This document shows positions 8,180-16,848 of a stretch of 64,000 bases of DNA, piece by piece. The stretch is from assembly GCF_015352445.1 (NCBI RefSeq), contig NZ_JADKPO010000004.1, positions 62,001 to 126,000 on the forward strand, written 5' to 3'. The notes under the pieces were generated by a model. It made no database searches. It worked only from the letters and a program-made list of their open reading frames with translations, and was not told the DNA's origin. This stretch comes from Nocardioides agariphilus. Its GTDB lineage: Bacteria > Actinomycetota > Actinomycetes > Propionibacteriales > Nocardioidaceae. The position numbers were made by a program, and so were the translations under genes. The stretch's first letter is position 1, and each line of letters opens with the position of its first letter.

Positions 8180-9429
8180 CACGCCTCCACCACGACCGGC
8201 GCGCGGCGGGCCGCGGCATAGGCCGCCACCCCGACCGCGGTCGGCAGCAGGCAGGCGATCAGCGACAGGGCCGGGAACCCCCAAGTGTCGACGATGACCC
8301 CGGACAGGGCACTCGCCCCGGCCGCCGAAAGGCCCATCACCAGGTCGGCGAGACCCTGGATGTCGGCTCGCGACTCCAGGGGTGCGTTGTCGGTGATCAG
8401 CGTCGAGCCCGCGACCGTCGAGAACGACCAGCCCAGTCCCAGCAGGAACAACCCCACGAACACCTGCCACGACGCGCCCTCAGGGGAGGCCGCGGCCACG
8501 GTCAGCGCGACGAGCAGCAAGGTGGCCCCGGCCATGGCCGCAGGAGCCCGGCCGACCCTGTCGGTGAGGAACCCCGCCAGTGGCGCGAAGGCGAACATGC
8601 CGAGCACGTGGACGCTGATGACCATGCCGATGATCTCGATATCCGCTCCGCCGTGAGCCATGTGCAGCGGAGTCATCACCATCACCATGATCATCGCCGC
8701 GTGCGCGCCCGCCATGATCACCATCGCGGCCACGAGCAGCGGTCGCTCCCCCACCACTGCGAAGGCGTTGCGCCACGACGTGTGCGTCACCACGGGGACC
8801 TCGGCCGCCTGGCGGGCCAGCTGCAACGGGTCGGGCCGCAGCGCGACGAACAGGACGAGGCCCGCCACCAAGATGCCCACGGTGCCGACGGCGAACGGGC
8901 CGGTGAGCTCCGGCAGCGACAGGTGCCGAGCGACCCACGCGGCGAAGCCCGTCAGGTTCGGACCGGCGACCGCTCCGATGGTGGAGGCCCAGACGACGAT
9001 CGACAGGGCGCGGGCTCGGGAGCCGTCGGCGGCGAGGTCGGTGGCGGCGTAGCGGCTGCTGTTGTTGGCAGCAGACGTCGCACCGAGCATGGCCGCGCCG
9101 ACGAGCAGCAGCGGCATCGACTCGGCCACTCCGCCTGCGACGGCGAGCAGGCTTCCGCATCCGCCGATCACGTAGCCGGTGACCAGACCCGCACGGCGGC
9201 CCCGGCGCGACATCAGCCGAGCCAGGAGGTAGGACGCCACCGCGGCCCCGAGCACCTGGCTGGTCTGCACGAAACCGGACTGGGTGTCCGACCCCGAGAT
9301 GTCACGGGCCAGCAGTGCCGCCGTGGCGAAGCCGATCGTCATGCCGAGTGCGCCGAAGGCCTGGCTCACCACCAGCACCCGGACGGTGTGGCGTTGCACC
9401 GCGACCAGGTCGTGCGAGAGCGCGCTCAC
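8179..9429 (-). CDS. MFS transporter
   Basis: A 416-residue membrane protein of the major facilitator superfamily, with about twelve hydrophobic segments. The loop between helices 2 and 3 reads RLMSRRGRRAGLV, a variant of the family's G-x-x-x-D-R-x-G-R-R signature; the equivalent loop in the second half reads FLTDRVGRAP. The central cytoplasmic loop (PDPLQLARQAAEVPVV) separates two six-helix halves. A drug or metabolite exporter is likely, but the substrate is open. The GTG start at 9429 overlaps the DUF3046 stop (GTGA), so the gene is coupled to DUF3046. Confidence 0.87.
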   Translation of the reverse strand: MSALSHDLVAVQRHTVRVLVVSQAFGALGMTIGFATAALLARDISGSDTQSGFVQTSQVLGAAVASYLLARLMSRRGRRAGLVTGYVIGGCGSLLAVAGGVAESMPLLLVGAAMLGATSAANNSSRYAATDLAADGSRARALSIVVWASTIGAVAGPNLTGFAAWVARHLSLPELTGPFAVGTVGILVAGLVLFVALRPDPLQLARQAAEVPVVTHTSWRNAFAVVGERPLLVAAMVIMAGAHAAMIMVMVMTPLHMAHGGADIEIIGMVISVHVLGMFAFAPLAGFLTDRVGRAPAAMAGATLLLVALTVAAASPEGASWQVFVGLFLLGLGWSFSTVAGSTLITDNAPLESRADIQGLADLVMGLSAAGASALSGVIVDTWGFPALSLIACLLPTAVGVAAYAAARRAPVVVEA

Positions 9430-9620
9430 CGGTCGACCGGCGGCAGCTCGAGGGCCCGCCACACGGCGGCCCACACCTCCTTGGGCGTCATCCCTGCTCC
9501 CAGTGCCTCGTCCGGGGTGCGTCCACCCAGCTCACCCAGCACCGTCTGCGCGGCCCAGTGGCGCGCGTAGCCCGCGCCGAGCGCCGACTCCATCCGACTC
9601 CAGAACTCCGTGTGCCGCAC
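9426..9620 (-). CDS. DUF3046 family small protein
   Basis: A 64-residue actinobacterial protein of unknown function. RHTEFWSRMESALGAGYARHWA is the family's characteristic N-terminus, and ALGAGMTPKEVWAAVWRALELP its C-terminus. The GTG start at 9620 is chosen from that match; AAGAGGT lies upstream. DUF3046 genes usually lie close to recA. Here recA is 3.3 kb away, with an MFS transporter, a nucleotidyltransferase and an acetyltransferase between them, so these three look like a lineage-specific insertion (inference from typical synteny). Confidence 0.88.
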   Translation of the reverse strand: MRHTEFWSRMESALGAGYARHWAAQTVLGELGGRTPDEALGAGMTPKEVWAAVWRALELPPVDR

Positions 9621-9625
9621 TCGTG

Positions 9626-10783
9626 CTACCTCTTGGTCGCGAAGACGGCCAGCCACGACTGGCTGGGACGGTCGATCGGTTGGCTCTCGCCGTGCCGCAC
9701 CTCGTTGACGTCCCAGCCCGCGTCGCGCAGCACCTCGCGCAGAGGGGACTCCCGCCAGTAGGTGAAGAACCGCGGGGCTCCCACGTGCCCGTGCACCGAC
9801 CACTGCTCGCCGTCACCCTCCTTGAGGGTCATGTGCAGGGTGCCGCCGGTACGTGTGGCGGCGGCGAGCCTGCGCAGCACGATGGGCAGACTCTCGCGGC
9901 GCACGTGCAGGAGCGACGCGTTGGCCCATACCCCGTCGTACGGCGCACCGTCACGAAGCGGGTCGGTCAGCTCGTCGCGCAGCGGGTCGAGCTCCTCGGC
10001 GACGTAGCCGGCCGAGCGCAGCTGGCGCACGAAGCCGGGGCTGACATCGGTGCGGCGGACGCTGAGCCCGATCTGCTCCAGCGCCAGGGCGTCGCGACCT
10101 GGGCCACTGCCGATCTCGAGCACGCGTCCGCCCGGTGCCACGGAAGCCACGAACCGGGCGATGTTGCCGGCCACCACCTCAGGCATCTGTGAGGTGCCCT
10201 CGGCGTAGTCCTCGGCGTAGCTGTCGTAGGCACCCACGGTGACCCGCTCGGCGAGGGCGGCGACGTCGTGGAGGTGGTGGTAGACGTCGTGGTAGTGGTA
10301 GCGGCCGATCGTCGCGACGGTGAAGACAGCCCCGTCGCTGCGCACACCGGGCCGGTCCCAGGTGTCCCCGGAGACCGCCGCGTAGACGTCTCCGACGGCG
10401 TACGCGGACGCCACGAGCGTCGGGCCGACGATCGCCGGCACCTGGTCGGCGTACCGCTTCTGGACTGCCGTGACGTCCTGGTCCCAGTTGGCGAAGTGGG
10501 GCCGCTGCTCGGTGAGCATCGCCGTCACCCGCTCGTGGAAGAGCTGGTGGACGTCGTGGACGTGGCAGGCGTACTCGAGGGGCGACCAGACGTGCGGCTC
10601 GGGGCGGACGGCGACCTCGGGGTCGCCCATCAGCGCCAGCCACACCTGGGCGTTGGCGCGCAGCAGGTGGGGAAGGTCTCCCGGATAGATCGAACCCGCC
10701 TCGAGACCACACTCCTCACACGGCCGCTCGAGCACCCAGGTCCAGTCCTTGGTGTCGGGCGGGACCTGCCCGGCGGTCGTCAT
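9626..10783 (-). CDS. DinB-like domain fused to SAM-dependent methyltransferase
   Basis: A 385-residue two-domain protein. Residues 1 to about 170 form a DinB_2-type four-helix bundle: WSPLEYACHVHDVHQLFHERV and YHYHDVYHHLHDV supply histidines for a metal site. Residues about 180-385 form a class I methyltransferase with the SAM motif VLEIGSGPGRDALALEQ near residue 220 and the acidic LSVRRTDVSPGF after it. DinB_2 bundles act as thiol-dependent metalloenzymes (for example with mycothiol) in several known families. A metal-assisted methyl transfer to a thiol or histidine is possible, but that is inference. The DUF3046 gene follows after 5 bases. Confidence 0.8.
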   Translation of the reverse strand: MTTAGQVPPDTKDWTWVLERPCEECGLEAGSIYPGDLPHLLRANAQVWLALMGDPEVAVRPEPHVWSPLEYACHVHDVHQLFHERVTAMLTEQRPHFANWDQDVTAVQKRYADQVPAIVGPTLVASAYAVGDVYAAVSGDTWDRPGVRSDGAVFTVATIGRYHYHDVYHHLHDVAALAERVTVGAYDSYAEDYAEGTSQMPEVVAGNIARFVASVAPGGRVLEIGSGPGRDALALEQIGLSVRRTDVSPGFVRQLRSAGYVAEELDPLRDELTDPLRDGAPYDGVWANASLLHVRRESLPIVLRRLAAATRTGGTLHMTLKEGDGEQWSVHGHVGAPRFFTYWRESPLREVLRDAGWDVNEVRHGESQPIDRPSQSWLAVFATKR

Positions 10784-10877
10784 GCGCGCATCCTCTCAGC
10801 AGCCTCTCTCGAGGGCGAGCCGTGGCGTCCGGCAGTTCTGTTCCCCGAGGTTGCCCGAGTGATGCAGAGTCGACACC

Positions 10878-11390
10878 ATGCAGATCCGCCCCGCGACCGA
10901 GGACGACCTGCCCGAGGTGTCCGCCATCTACGACCACCACGCGATCACGTCGGTCTCGACCTTCGACGACCAGACGCCCGGGCCCGAGCGCTGGCTGCCC
11001 AAGGTCGGACCCGACCGCCTCCACGGCGAGCACCTGCTGGTGGTGGTCGCCGACGACGGCGAGGTACGCGGTTATGCCGAGTCGTCGGTCTTCCGGCCCC
11101 GGCCCGCCTACGACCACACCCGCGAGGTCTCGGTGTACCTCGGCCTCGATGCCCGTCAGCATGGCTACGGCCGCAAGCTGTACGACGAGCTGCTCGGCCT
11201 GCTGCGCGCCGACGGCATCCATGTGGCCCTGGCGGTGATCGCGAAGCCGAACCCGGCGAGCGAGGCCCTGCACCGCGCCTGCGGCTTCACGCTGGTCGGC
11301 GTCGTCGAGGAGGTCGGTTGGAAGTTCGGCGCCTGGGTCGACACCGGCTGGTGGCAGCTCAAGCTCGGCGAGGAGACGCCGGAGGGCTGA
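10878..11390 (+). CDS. GNAT acetyltransferase, phosphinothricin acetyltransferase-like
   Basis: A 170-residue single-domain acetyltransferase of the PAT/Bar type, which N-acetylates phosphinothricin, methionine sulfone or related amino acids. MQIRPATEDDLPEVSAIYDHH is the family's N-terminus, ARQHGYGRKLYDEL near residue 95 the acetyl-CoA loop, and NPASEALHRACGF the substrate-side motif B. The C-terminal WKFGAWVDTGWWQL matches the family's closing strand. Many members do not act on phosphinothricin, so amino acid detoxification is only a likely role. The gene stands alone, divergent from the DinB-methyltransferase gene. Confidence 0.85.
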   Translation: MQIRPATEDDLPEVSAIYDHHAITSVSTFDDQTPGPERWLPKVGPDRLHGEHLLVVVADDGEVRGYAESSVFRPRPAYDHTREVSVYLGLDARQHGYGRKLYDELLGLLRADGIHVALAVIAKPNPASEALHRACGFTLVGVVEEVGWKFGAWVDTGWWQLKLGEETPEG

Positions 11391-11422
11391 GCCTGACGCG
11401 TTGGGCGAGGATGTCACCCGTG

Positions 11423-12214
11423 ATGATCCGGCCCGCTGAGCTCAGGTCCGTCAAGGAGGGCGTCATCGATCTCGCCTTCCGCCGCTGGGAGCGACCCCGG
11501 GTGGTCGTCGGCACGCAGATGCGGACGATGGTCGGGCTGGTCGAGGTGACCTCCGTCGAGCAGGTCGAGGTCGACGACCTCACCGAGGAGGACGCCCGCC
11601 GCGCGGGCTCGCCATCGCTGACCGCACTGGTCAGGGCGCTCGACCAGAAGGCCGACCGGCCGGCGTGGAGGGTCGGGCTCAGGCACGCCGGCGAGGATCC
11701 TCGAGCGCTGCTTCGCGACGCCGTACCGGACCGGGCCGAGGTGGGTGCGGTGCTCGCCCGGCTCGAACGTCTCGACCGCGCCTCGTCCTACGGCGCGTGG
11801 ACCCGCGAGACCCTCGACCTCATCGACCGCAACCCCGAGCTCCGAGCACCCGACCTGGCGGCGAAGGTCGGCCGCGAGACCGCCGACTTCAAGAAGGACG
11901 TCCGCAAGCTCAAAGAGCTCGGCCTGACCGAGTCGCTGGCGATCGGCTACCGGCTGTCGCCCCGCGGGGAGGTGATCGTCGACCGGCTGCGCGGACGCAA
12001 GCGCAAGCGCCCGCCGCGTCCCGAAGGCACCCCGCTCCCCCGGTCGATCGGCGCGCCGGCGACACGAGCCCTGCGAGCAGCCGGGCTGACCTCGCTCGAG
12101 TCGCTCGCGATGCTCACCGCAGGGCAGCTCGCAGCCATGCACGGCGTGGGTCCCGTCGCCATCGCCCGGCTGCGCGAGGCCATGGACGACGCCGGGCTGG
12201 CGTTGGCTACTTGA
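11423..12214 (+). CDS. ASCH-like / winged-helix / HhH domain protein
   Basis: A 263-residue protein I recognise only by domains. Residues 1 to about 75 (LRSVKEGVIDLAFRRWERPRVVVGTQMRTMVGLVEV) resemble an ASCH/PUA-like RNA-binding barrel. Residues about 120-185 look like a helical, winged-helix-type region (LIDRNPELRAPDLAAKVGRETADFKKDVRKLKELGL). The last 60 residues form a helix-hairpin-helix unit (LTAGQLAAMHGVGPVAIARL), which binds nucleic acid backbones. A basic linker RGRKRKRPPRP precedes it. A nucleic acid-binding role is likely. The start could also be ATG 11411 or GTG 11420 in the same frame. It overlaps the convergent ABC permease gene by 8 bases. Confidence 0.65.
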   Translation: MIRPAELRSVKEGVIDLAFRRWERPRVVVGTQMRTMVGLVEVTSVEQVEVDDLTEEDARRAGSPSLTALVRALDQKADRPAWRVGLRHAGEDPRALLRDAVPDRAEVGAVLARLERLDRASSYGAWTRETLDLIDRNPELRAPDLAAKVGRETADFKKDVRKLKELGLTESLAIGYRLSPRGEVIVDRLRGRKRKRPPRPEGTPLPRSIGAPATRALRAAGLTSLESLAMLTAGQLAAMHGVGPVAIARLREAMDDAGLALAT

Positions 12215-13031
12215 GCAGCAGCAGGTCGAGGCGCTTGCGCACCAGAAGCAGACCGGCGATGCCCATCAGCACGAGGTAGCCGACCGACCAGACCGACGCC
12301 ATCGAGACGGCACCGGTGGTGAGCTCGCGGCAGAGCACGACGCCGCGGTAGAGCGGGGTCACCTCGACGACCCACCTGATCGCGTCGGGGTAGGCGGTGA
12401 CGGGGAAGAACGTCGCCGAGAACAAGGAGAGCGGCAGCTGCGCGAGGGTGATCTTGTCGAAGTCCTGCCAGGACTTCATGTAGGTCGTCAGGCCCATGCA
12501 CACCGCCGCGAACGCGAACCCGATCAGCAACGATGCCGGTAGCGCCAGCACCGCCCACCAGGAGTGCAGCATCCCCATCGCGCCCATCACGACGACGAAC
12601 ACCGCGGCGTACACGCCGGCGCGCAGCTGGCCCCAGGCGATCTCACCGCGCGCGATGTCGGTCGTCGACATCGGCGTGGCCAGGATCTGGTCGTAGAGCT
12701 TGGTGAACCTGAGCTTGAAGAACACGTTGAAGGTCATGTCGATCAGCGCGCCGTTGAACGCAGACGCCGCCAGCATGCCCGGTGCCACGAAGGACGCGTA
12801 GTCGATCACGCGCCCGTTGAACGTGAAGCCGTCGATCAACGACCCCACGCCGATGCCGATCGACAACAGGTAGAAGAACGGCTCGAAGAACCCGGTGACG
12901 AACAGCTTCCACTGCCGGCGGTAGACCGTGAAGTTGCGCAGCACGAGCAGGCGTACGGCGGCGACCGAGGTCAGCGGCGGCACCAGGTCGAGGCTGCGAG
13001 ACGTGGCTCGGGACGAGTCGAGCGTGGCCAT
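12207..13031 (-). CDS. ABC-2 type transporter permease
   Basis: A 274-residue integral membrane protein with about six hydrophobic segments and a cytoplasmic N-terminus of some 30 residues. The stretch FFKLRFTKLYDQILATPMSTTDIARGEI between early helices is typical of ABC-2 permeases of the drug or polyketide export type (DrrB/NodJ-like). The ATG shares one base with the stop of the second permease gene (TGATG). With the ATPase at 13837-14793 it completes a heteromeric exporter. The substrate is unknown. Confidence 0.88.
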   Translation of the reverse strand: MATLDSSRATSRSLDLVPPLTSVAAVRLLVLRNFTVYRRQWKLFVTGFFEPFFYLLSIGIGVGSLIDGFTFNGRVIDYASFVAPGMLAASAFNGALIDMTFNVFFKLRFTKLYDQILATPMSTTDIARGEIAWGQLRAGVYAAVFVVVMGAMGMLHSWWAVLALPASLLIGFAFAAVCMGLTTYMKSWQDFDKITLAQLPLSLFSATFFPVTAYPDAIRWVVEVTPLYRGVVLCRELTTGAVSMASVWSVGYLVLMGIAGLLLVRKRLDLLLLK

Positions 13032-13837
13032 CACCGCACCATCCGCCTCTCCAGGCCGGTCAGTGACCAGCGCAGCCCCAGAGCCGTCAGCCCGAGCAGG
13101 ACCGCGGCGTTGACGGCGGCCCAGCTCCAGTCGACCTGGTCGAGGATGAGCATCCGCGAGAGGTTCACGCCGTGCCACAGGGGCGTCAGCCGCGCCACCC
13201 AGGCGCCGACTTCGCCGAGGTTGTCGATCGGGAAGAAGGCGCCCGAGAACAAGAACAGCGGGAACACCCCGAGACGGAACAGCAGGCCGAAGCCCTCGGG
13301 GCTCTCCAGTCGGGATGTGAGTGCGTAGACCAACGAGCCGAACGCCGTGCCGACCAGCACCTGCGCGGCGTAGGCCAGCAGTGCTCCCCACCAGGTCTGG
13401 TAGATCCCGAACGGCGCCACCACCAGCATGAAGACCGCGCACGTCGAGGCCACCCGGAACGTCACGAACCCCAGGGTGCCGAGCACCAGGTCCCGGGTGC
13501 ACAGCGGCGTGGCCAGCATCGAGTCGTAGACCCGGTCCCACTTGATCAGCGACATGACGGGGTAGGTCGTCTCGCCCACGGCGGTCTGCATGGCGTGTGC
13601 CGCGATGAGCCCTGGGACGAGGAACGCGAGGTAGGACGTCGCGCCCTCGAGCTTGTCCGGGTCACCCTCGATGAAGCCACCCAGCAGGACGCCCATCGCC
13701 ACGACGTAGAAGAGCGGGGCCACGAACGAGGAGATGGCAGTGCCCTTCCAGGTCCGCTTGTAGACGGTGACCCAGTAGTCGCGCTGCCGACCGACGCCCT
13801 CCGCGATCCCGCTGGTCGAGCTCGTCGAGACCAGCAT
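13031..13837 (-). CDS. ABC-2 type transporter permease
   Basis: A 268-residue membrane protein, related to the permease at 12207-13031 in layout and in the cytoplasmic loop MSLIKWDRVYDSMLATPLCTRDLVLG. It has about six hydrophobic segments; the last 90 residues (GLLFRLGVFPLFLFSGAFFP, ARLTPLWHGVNLSRML) carry the ABC-2 family signature region. Its ATG shares one base with the ATPase stop (TGATG), so translation of the three genes is coupled. The two permeases probably form a heterodimer, as in daunorubicin-type and lipid-linked exporters. Confidence 0.88.
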   Translation of the reverse strand: MLVSTSSTSGIAEGVGRQRDYWVTVYKRTWKGTAISSFVAPLFYVVAMGVLLGGFIEGDPDKLEGATSYLAFLVPGLIAAHAMQTAVGETTYPVMSLIKWDRVYDSMLATPLCTRDLVLGTLGFVTFRVASTCAVFMLVVAPFGIYQTWWGALLAYAAQVLVGTAFGSLVYALTSRLESPEGFGLLFRLGVFPLFLFSGAFFPIDNLGEVGAWVARLTPLWHGVNLSRMLILDQVDWSWAAVNAAVLLGLTALGLRWSLTGLERRMVR

Positions 13838-14793
13838 CAGTCGACCAGCGTCCGGCCGGTGAGGTGGAGGAAGACGTCCTCGAGCGTCGAGCGGCGAACC
13901 AGCACGGCGACAGGCTCGAGTCCCCGCTCGTGCACCTTGGCCACGACCTCGTCGCCGTCCTCGCTGTACACGAGCAGACGGTCGGGGAGCACCTCGACCC
14001 GCTCCCCCAGGTCAGCCACCTTCTCGGCATGCCCCTCGTGGGACTCACCCTCATCGGCCACGCCGAACCGCAGTTCGGTGACCTCCCGGGTGGAGTGCTG
14101 CTGGATCAAGCCGAGGGGCGAGCCCTCGGCGACGATCACGCCCTTGTCCATCACCACGAGCCGGTCGCACAGCTGCTCGGCCTCGTCCATGTAGTGGGTG
14201 GTGATCACCAGCGTGACGCCGGTCTGCTTGAGGCGGAAGAGCTTGTCCCACAGGAGGTGCCGTGCCTGCGGGTCGAGCCCGGTGGTCGGCTCGTCGAGCA
14301 GCAGGAGGTCGGGCCGGTTGATCAACGAGCGCGCGATCGTCAGCCTGCGCTTCATGCCACCCGAGAGCTCCTCGACCTTGACCTTGGCCTTCTCGGTCAG
14401 CTGCACGAACTCCAGTAGCTCGGCCGCTCGCTCGCGCACGTCGGCCGCCGGGATCCCGAAGTAGCGACCGTAGATGAACAGGTTGTCGAAGACGTTGAGC
14501 TCGATGTCGAGTGTGTCCTCCTGGGGGCAGACACCCAGCCGGCCACGAATCGCCGGGCCTTCGGTCGCGGGGTCGCGGCCCAAGATGCGCAGCTCGCCGC
14601 CGCTGACGGGCGAGACGGCCGCGATCATCCGCATCGTGGAGGACTTGCCGGCGCCGTTGGGGCCGAGGAAGCCGAAGGCTTCGCCCCGGCGCACGGCGAC
14701 GTCGATGCCGCGCACGGCCTCGAAGTCGCCGAACCGCTTGCGCAGTCCCCGCGCCTCGATCATCAGGTCCCCGGTCAGGTCTGTGTCAGGCAC
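13837..14793 (-). CDS. ABC transporter ATP-binding protein (DrrA-like)
   Basis: The ATPase of the exporter encoded by the next two genes. The 318-residue protein has Walker A GPNGAGKSS near residue 45, the Q-loop CPQEDTLD, signature LSGGMKRRL, Walker B LLLLDEPTTGLD and the switch histidine in ITTHYMDEAEQLC. A C-terminal extension of about 100 residues (from residue 215) is usual for DrrA/NatA-type exporter ATPases. The start is either GTG 14793 or ATG 14763 (MIEARGLRKRF); I chose the former. The frame runs on upstream for 600 further codons antisense to the peptidase gene, which is noise. Confidence 0.9.
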   Translation of the reverse strand: MPDTDLTGDLMIEARGLRKRFGDFEAVRGIDVAVRRGEAFGFLGPNGAGKSSTMRMIAAVSPVSGGELRILGRDPATEGPAIRGRLGVCPQEDTLDIELNVFDNLFIYGRYFGIPAADVRERAAELLEFVQLTEKAKVKVEELSGGMKRRLTIARSLINRPDLLLLDEPTTGLDPQARHLLWDKLFRLKQTGVTLVITTHYMDEAEQLCDRLVVMDKGVIVAEGSPLGLIQQHSTREVTELRFGVADEGESHEGHAEKVADLGERVEVLPDRLLVYSEDGDEVVAKVHERGLEPVAVLVRRSTLEDVFLHLTGRTLVD

Positions 14794-14880
14794 GACGGCG
14801 ACCCTAGGGGAATAGCCCGGCAGTGATGGCACGACGATAAGAGATTGGGTTCTGTCGGTGCCATCGGCGAGGATCGCGGC

Positions 14881-16848
14881 GTGACCCAGATGAGTGACCA
14901 GATGAGTGACCAGATGAGTGACCAGTTGCATGCCCAGTCCCCCACTCCCCTGACGCTGCCTGCGGCCGACGACTTCGCGGCGTGGCTCGACCGGCGCTGC
15001 GCCGACGGGCTCGCGTCCACCCGTGACGCCGTACGCCGTCTCAAGGCAGGCGAGGCGAGCACGGCCGAGCAGGCTCTTCGCATCTGGGACACCGGCATGA
15101 TCGGCATGGCCAACGCTGCGGCCGTGGGCTCGCTGTTCAGCGAGGTCCACCCTGACGAGGCCGTGCGCGACCGCGGCGACGCAGCGGTGCAGGAGGTGCA
15201 GAAGCTCGGCACCGAGCTCCAGCTCGACCGCGAGCTCTACGACGTCTTCGCCGCCCTCGATGCGGCCGAGCTGGACCCCGAGGCCGCGCGGCTGCTCGAC
15301 AAGACCCTCCTCGACTTCCGGCGGTCCGGCGTCGACCGCGACGACGCGACCCGTGCCCGCATCAAGGAGATCAACGAGCAGCTCACGCTCGTGGGCCAGG
15401 AGTTCGGCAAGAACATCCGTGACGGCAAGCGCACGATCAGCGTCGCTCCCGCACGGCTCGCCGGCCTGCCCCAGGACTGGCTCGACGCCCACCCGGTGGG
15501 CGACGACGGGCTGGTCACGCTGACCACCGACTACCCGGACGCGATCCCGGTGCGCACCTTCTGCCACGACCGCGACGTGCGGCGCGAGATGGTCAACGCG
15601 TTCCTCAACGTCGGTTGGCCGGCCAACGAGCCTCTGCTCCGCGAGCTGTTCGAGCTGCGCGAGGAGCTGGCCCGCCTGGTCGGCTACGACACGTGGGCCG
15701 ACTACGACGCCGGTGTGAAGATGATCGGCAAGGGCGTCGCGATCCCCGAGTTCATCGACCGCATCACCGAGGCCGCCACCGAGCCCGCCGAGCGCGACCG
15801 CGACATCCTTCTCGCCCGGCTGCGACTCGACCACCCCGGGGCCGAGGCCATCGACGGGGTCGACGTCGTCTACTACGAGGAGCTGGTCCGCAAGGAGCAG
15901 TACGACGTCGACGCCCAGGTCGTGCGCACCTACTTCGACTTCTCCCGGGTGCGCGCCGGTCTGCTCGAGGTGACCAGCCGGCTGTTCGACCTCACCTACA
16001 CCCCCGTCGACGACGCCGTGGTCTGGCACCCCGACGTCACGGCCTACGACGTCACCCTCGGTGGCGAGACCCTGGGACGCATCTACCTCGACCTGCACCC
16101 CCGCGAGAACAAGTACAACCACGCGGCCCAGTTCACGATCACCGACGGCGTCGCCGGACATCAGCAGCCCGAGGGCGTGCTGGTCTGCAACTTCCCCAAG
16201 GGCCTGATGGAGCACGACGACGTGGTCACGCTGTTCCACGAGTTCGGCCACCTGGTCCACCACATCCTGGCAGGCCGGGCGACGTGGAGCAGGTTCGCCG
16301 GAGTCGCGACCGAGTGGGACTTCGTCGAGGCTCCGAGCCAGCTGCTCGAGGAGTGGGCGTGGGACGCGGGAGTGCTGCAGACCTTCGCCAAGAACGCCGA
16401 GGGCGAGCCCATCCCGGCCGACCTGGTCGCCGCCATGCGGCGGGCCGACGACTTCGGCAAGGGCTACATGGCCCGGACCCAGATGTTCTATGCCGCGATG
16501 TCCTACTGGTTCCACACCGACCTGCCCGACGACCTCACCGAGGCGACGGTCTCGCTGCAGGACCGCTACTCGATGTTCCGCTATGTCGAGGACACCCACA
16601 TGTTCTCCGGCTTCGGCCACCTCGACGGCTACTCCTCGGGCTACTACACCTACATGTGGTCACTGGTGATCGCCAAGGACCTCTTCAGCGCCTTCGACCC
16701 CGACGACCTGTTCGCCCCCGAGGTCGCCCACCGCTACCGCGACCTGATCCTGGCCCCCGGCGGCACCCGCGACGCCGCCGACCTCGTCCAAGACTTCCTC
16801 GGCCGCCCCTACACCTTCGACGCCTACGGTGAGTGGCTGGCCAGGTAG
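14881..16848 (+). CDS. M3 family zinc metallopeptidase (thimet oligopeptidase-like)
   Basis: A 655-residue cytoplasmic oligopeptidase of the M3 family, which cleaves short peptides. The zinc motif HEFGHLVHH lies near residue 455, with the third ligand glutamate in EAPSQLLEEW about 30 residues later. Residues 20-200 are the helical lid region. The closing part contains FGHLDGYSSGYYTYMWS, the family's substrate-binding Gly/Tyr-rich loop. No signal peptide is visible. I chose GTG 14881 because GCGAGGAT lies 7 bases upstream. Three ATG codons in a 12-base tandem repeat follow directly and could also serve. It is divergent from the ABC exporter. Confidence 0.92.
   Translation: MTQMSDQMSDQMSDQLHAQSPTPLTLPAADDFAAWLDRRCADGLASTRDAVRRLKAGEASTAEQALRIWDTGMIGMANAAAVGSLFSEVHPDEAVRDRGDAAVQEVQKLGTELQLDRELYDVFAALDAAELDPEAARLLDKTLLDFRRSGVDRDDATRARIKEINEQLTLVGQEFGKNIRDGKRTISVAPARLAGLPQDWLDAHPVGDDGLVTLTTDYPDAIPVRTFCHDRDVRREMVNAFLNVGWPANEPLLRELFELREELARLVGYDTWADYDAGVKMIGKGVAIPEFIDRITEAATEPAERDRDILLARLRLDHPGAEAIDGVDVVYYEELVRKEQYDVDAQVVRTYFDFSRVRAGLLEVTSRLFDLTYTPVDDAVVWHPDVTAYDVTLGGETLGRIYLDLHPRENKYNHAAQFTITDGVAGHQQPEGVLVCNFPKGLMEHDDVVTLFHEFGHLVHHILAGRATWSRFAGVATEWDFVEAPSQLLEEWAWDAGVLQTFAKNAEGEPIPADLVAAMRRADDFGKGYMARTQMFYAAMSYWFHTDLPDDLTEATVSLQDRYSMFRYVEDTHMFSGFGHLDGYSSGYYTYMWSLVIAKDLFSAFDPDDLFAPEVAHRYRDLILAPGGTRDAADLVQDFLGRPYTFDAYGEWLAR
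14890..14925 (+). repeat. Three 12-bp tandem repeats at the peptidase start
   Basis: ATGAGTGACCAG is repeated three times without change, encoding MSDQ three times at the N-terminus of the M3 peptidase. Each copy offers an in-frame ATG. Gain or loss of a unit keeps the frame. Confidence 0.95.

Noticed and set aside
10268-11410. Long plus-strand frame upstream of the ASCH-like gene
   Set aside because: It is a shadow of the methyltransferase and acetyltransferase genes; the ASCH-like domain starts near 11423.
14794-16620. Upstream extension of the ABC ATPase frame to 927 residues
   Set aside because: The added part is antisense to the M3 peptidase. The ATPase family starts at about MIEARGLRKRF.
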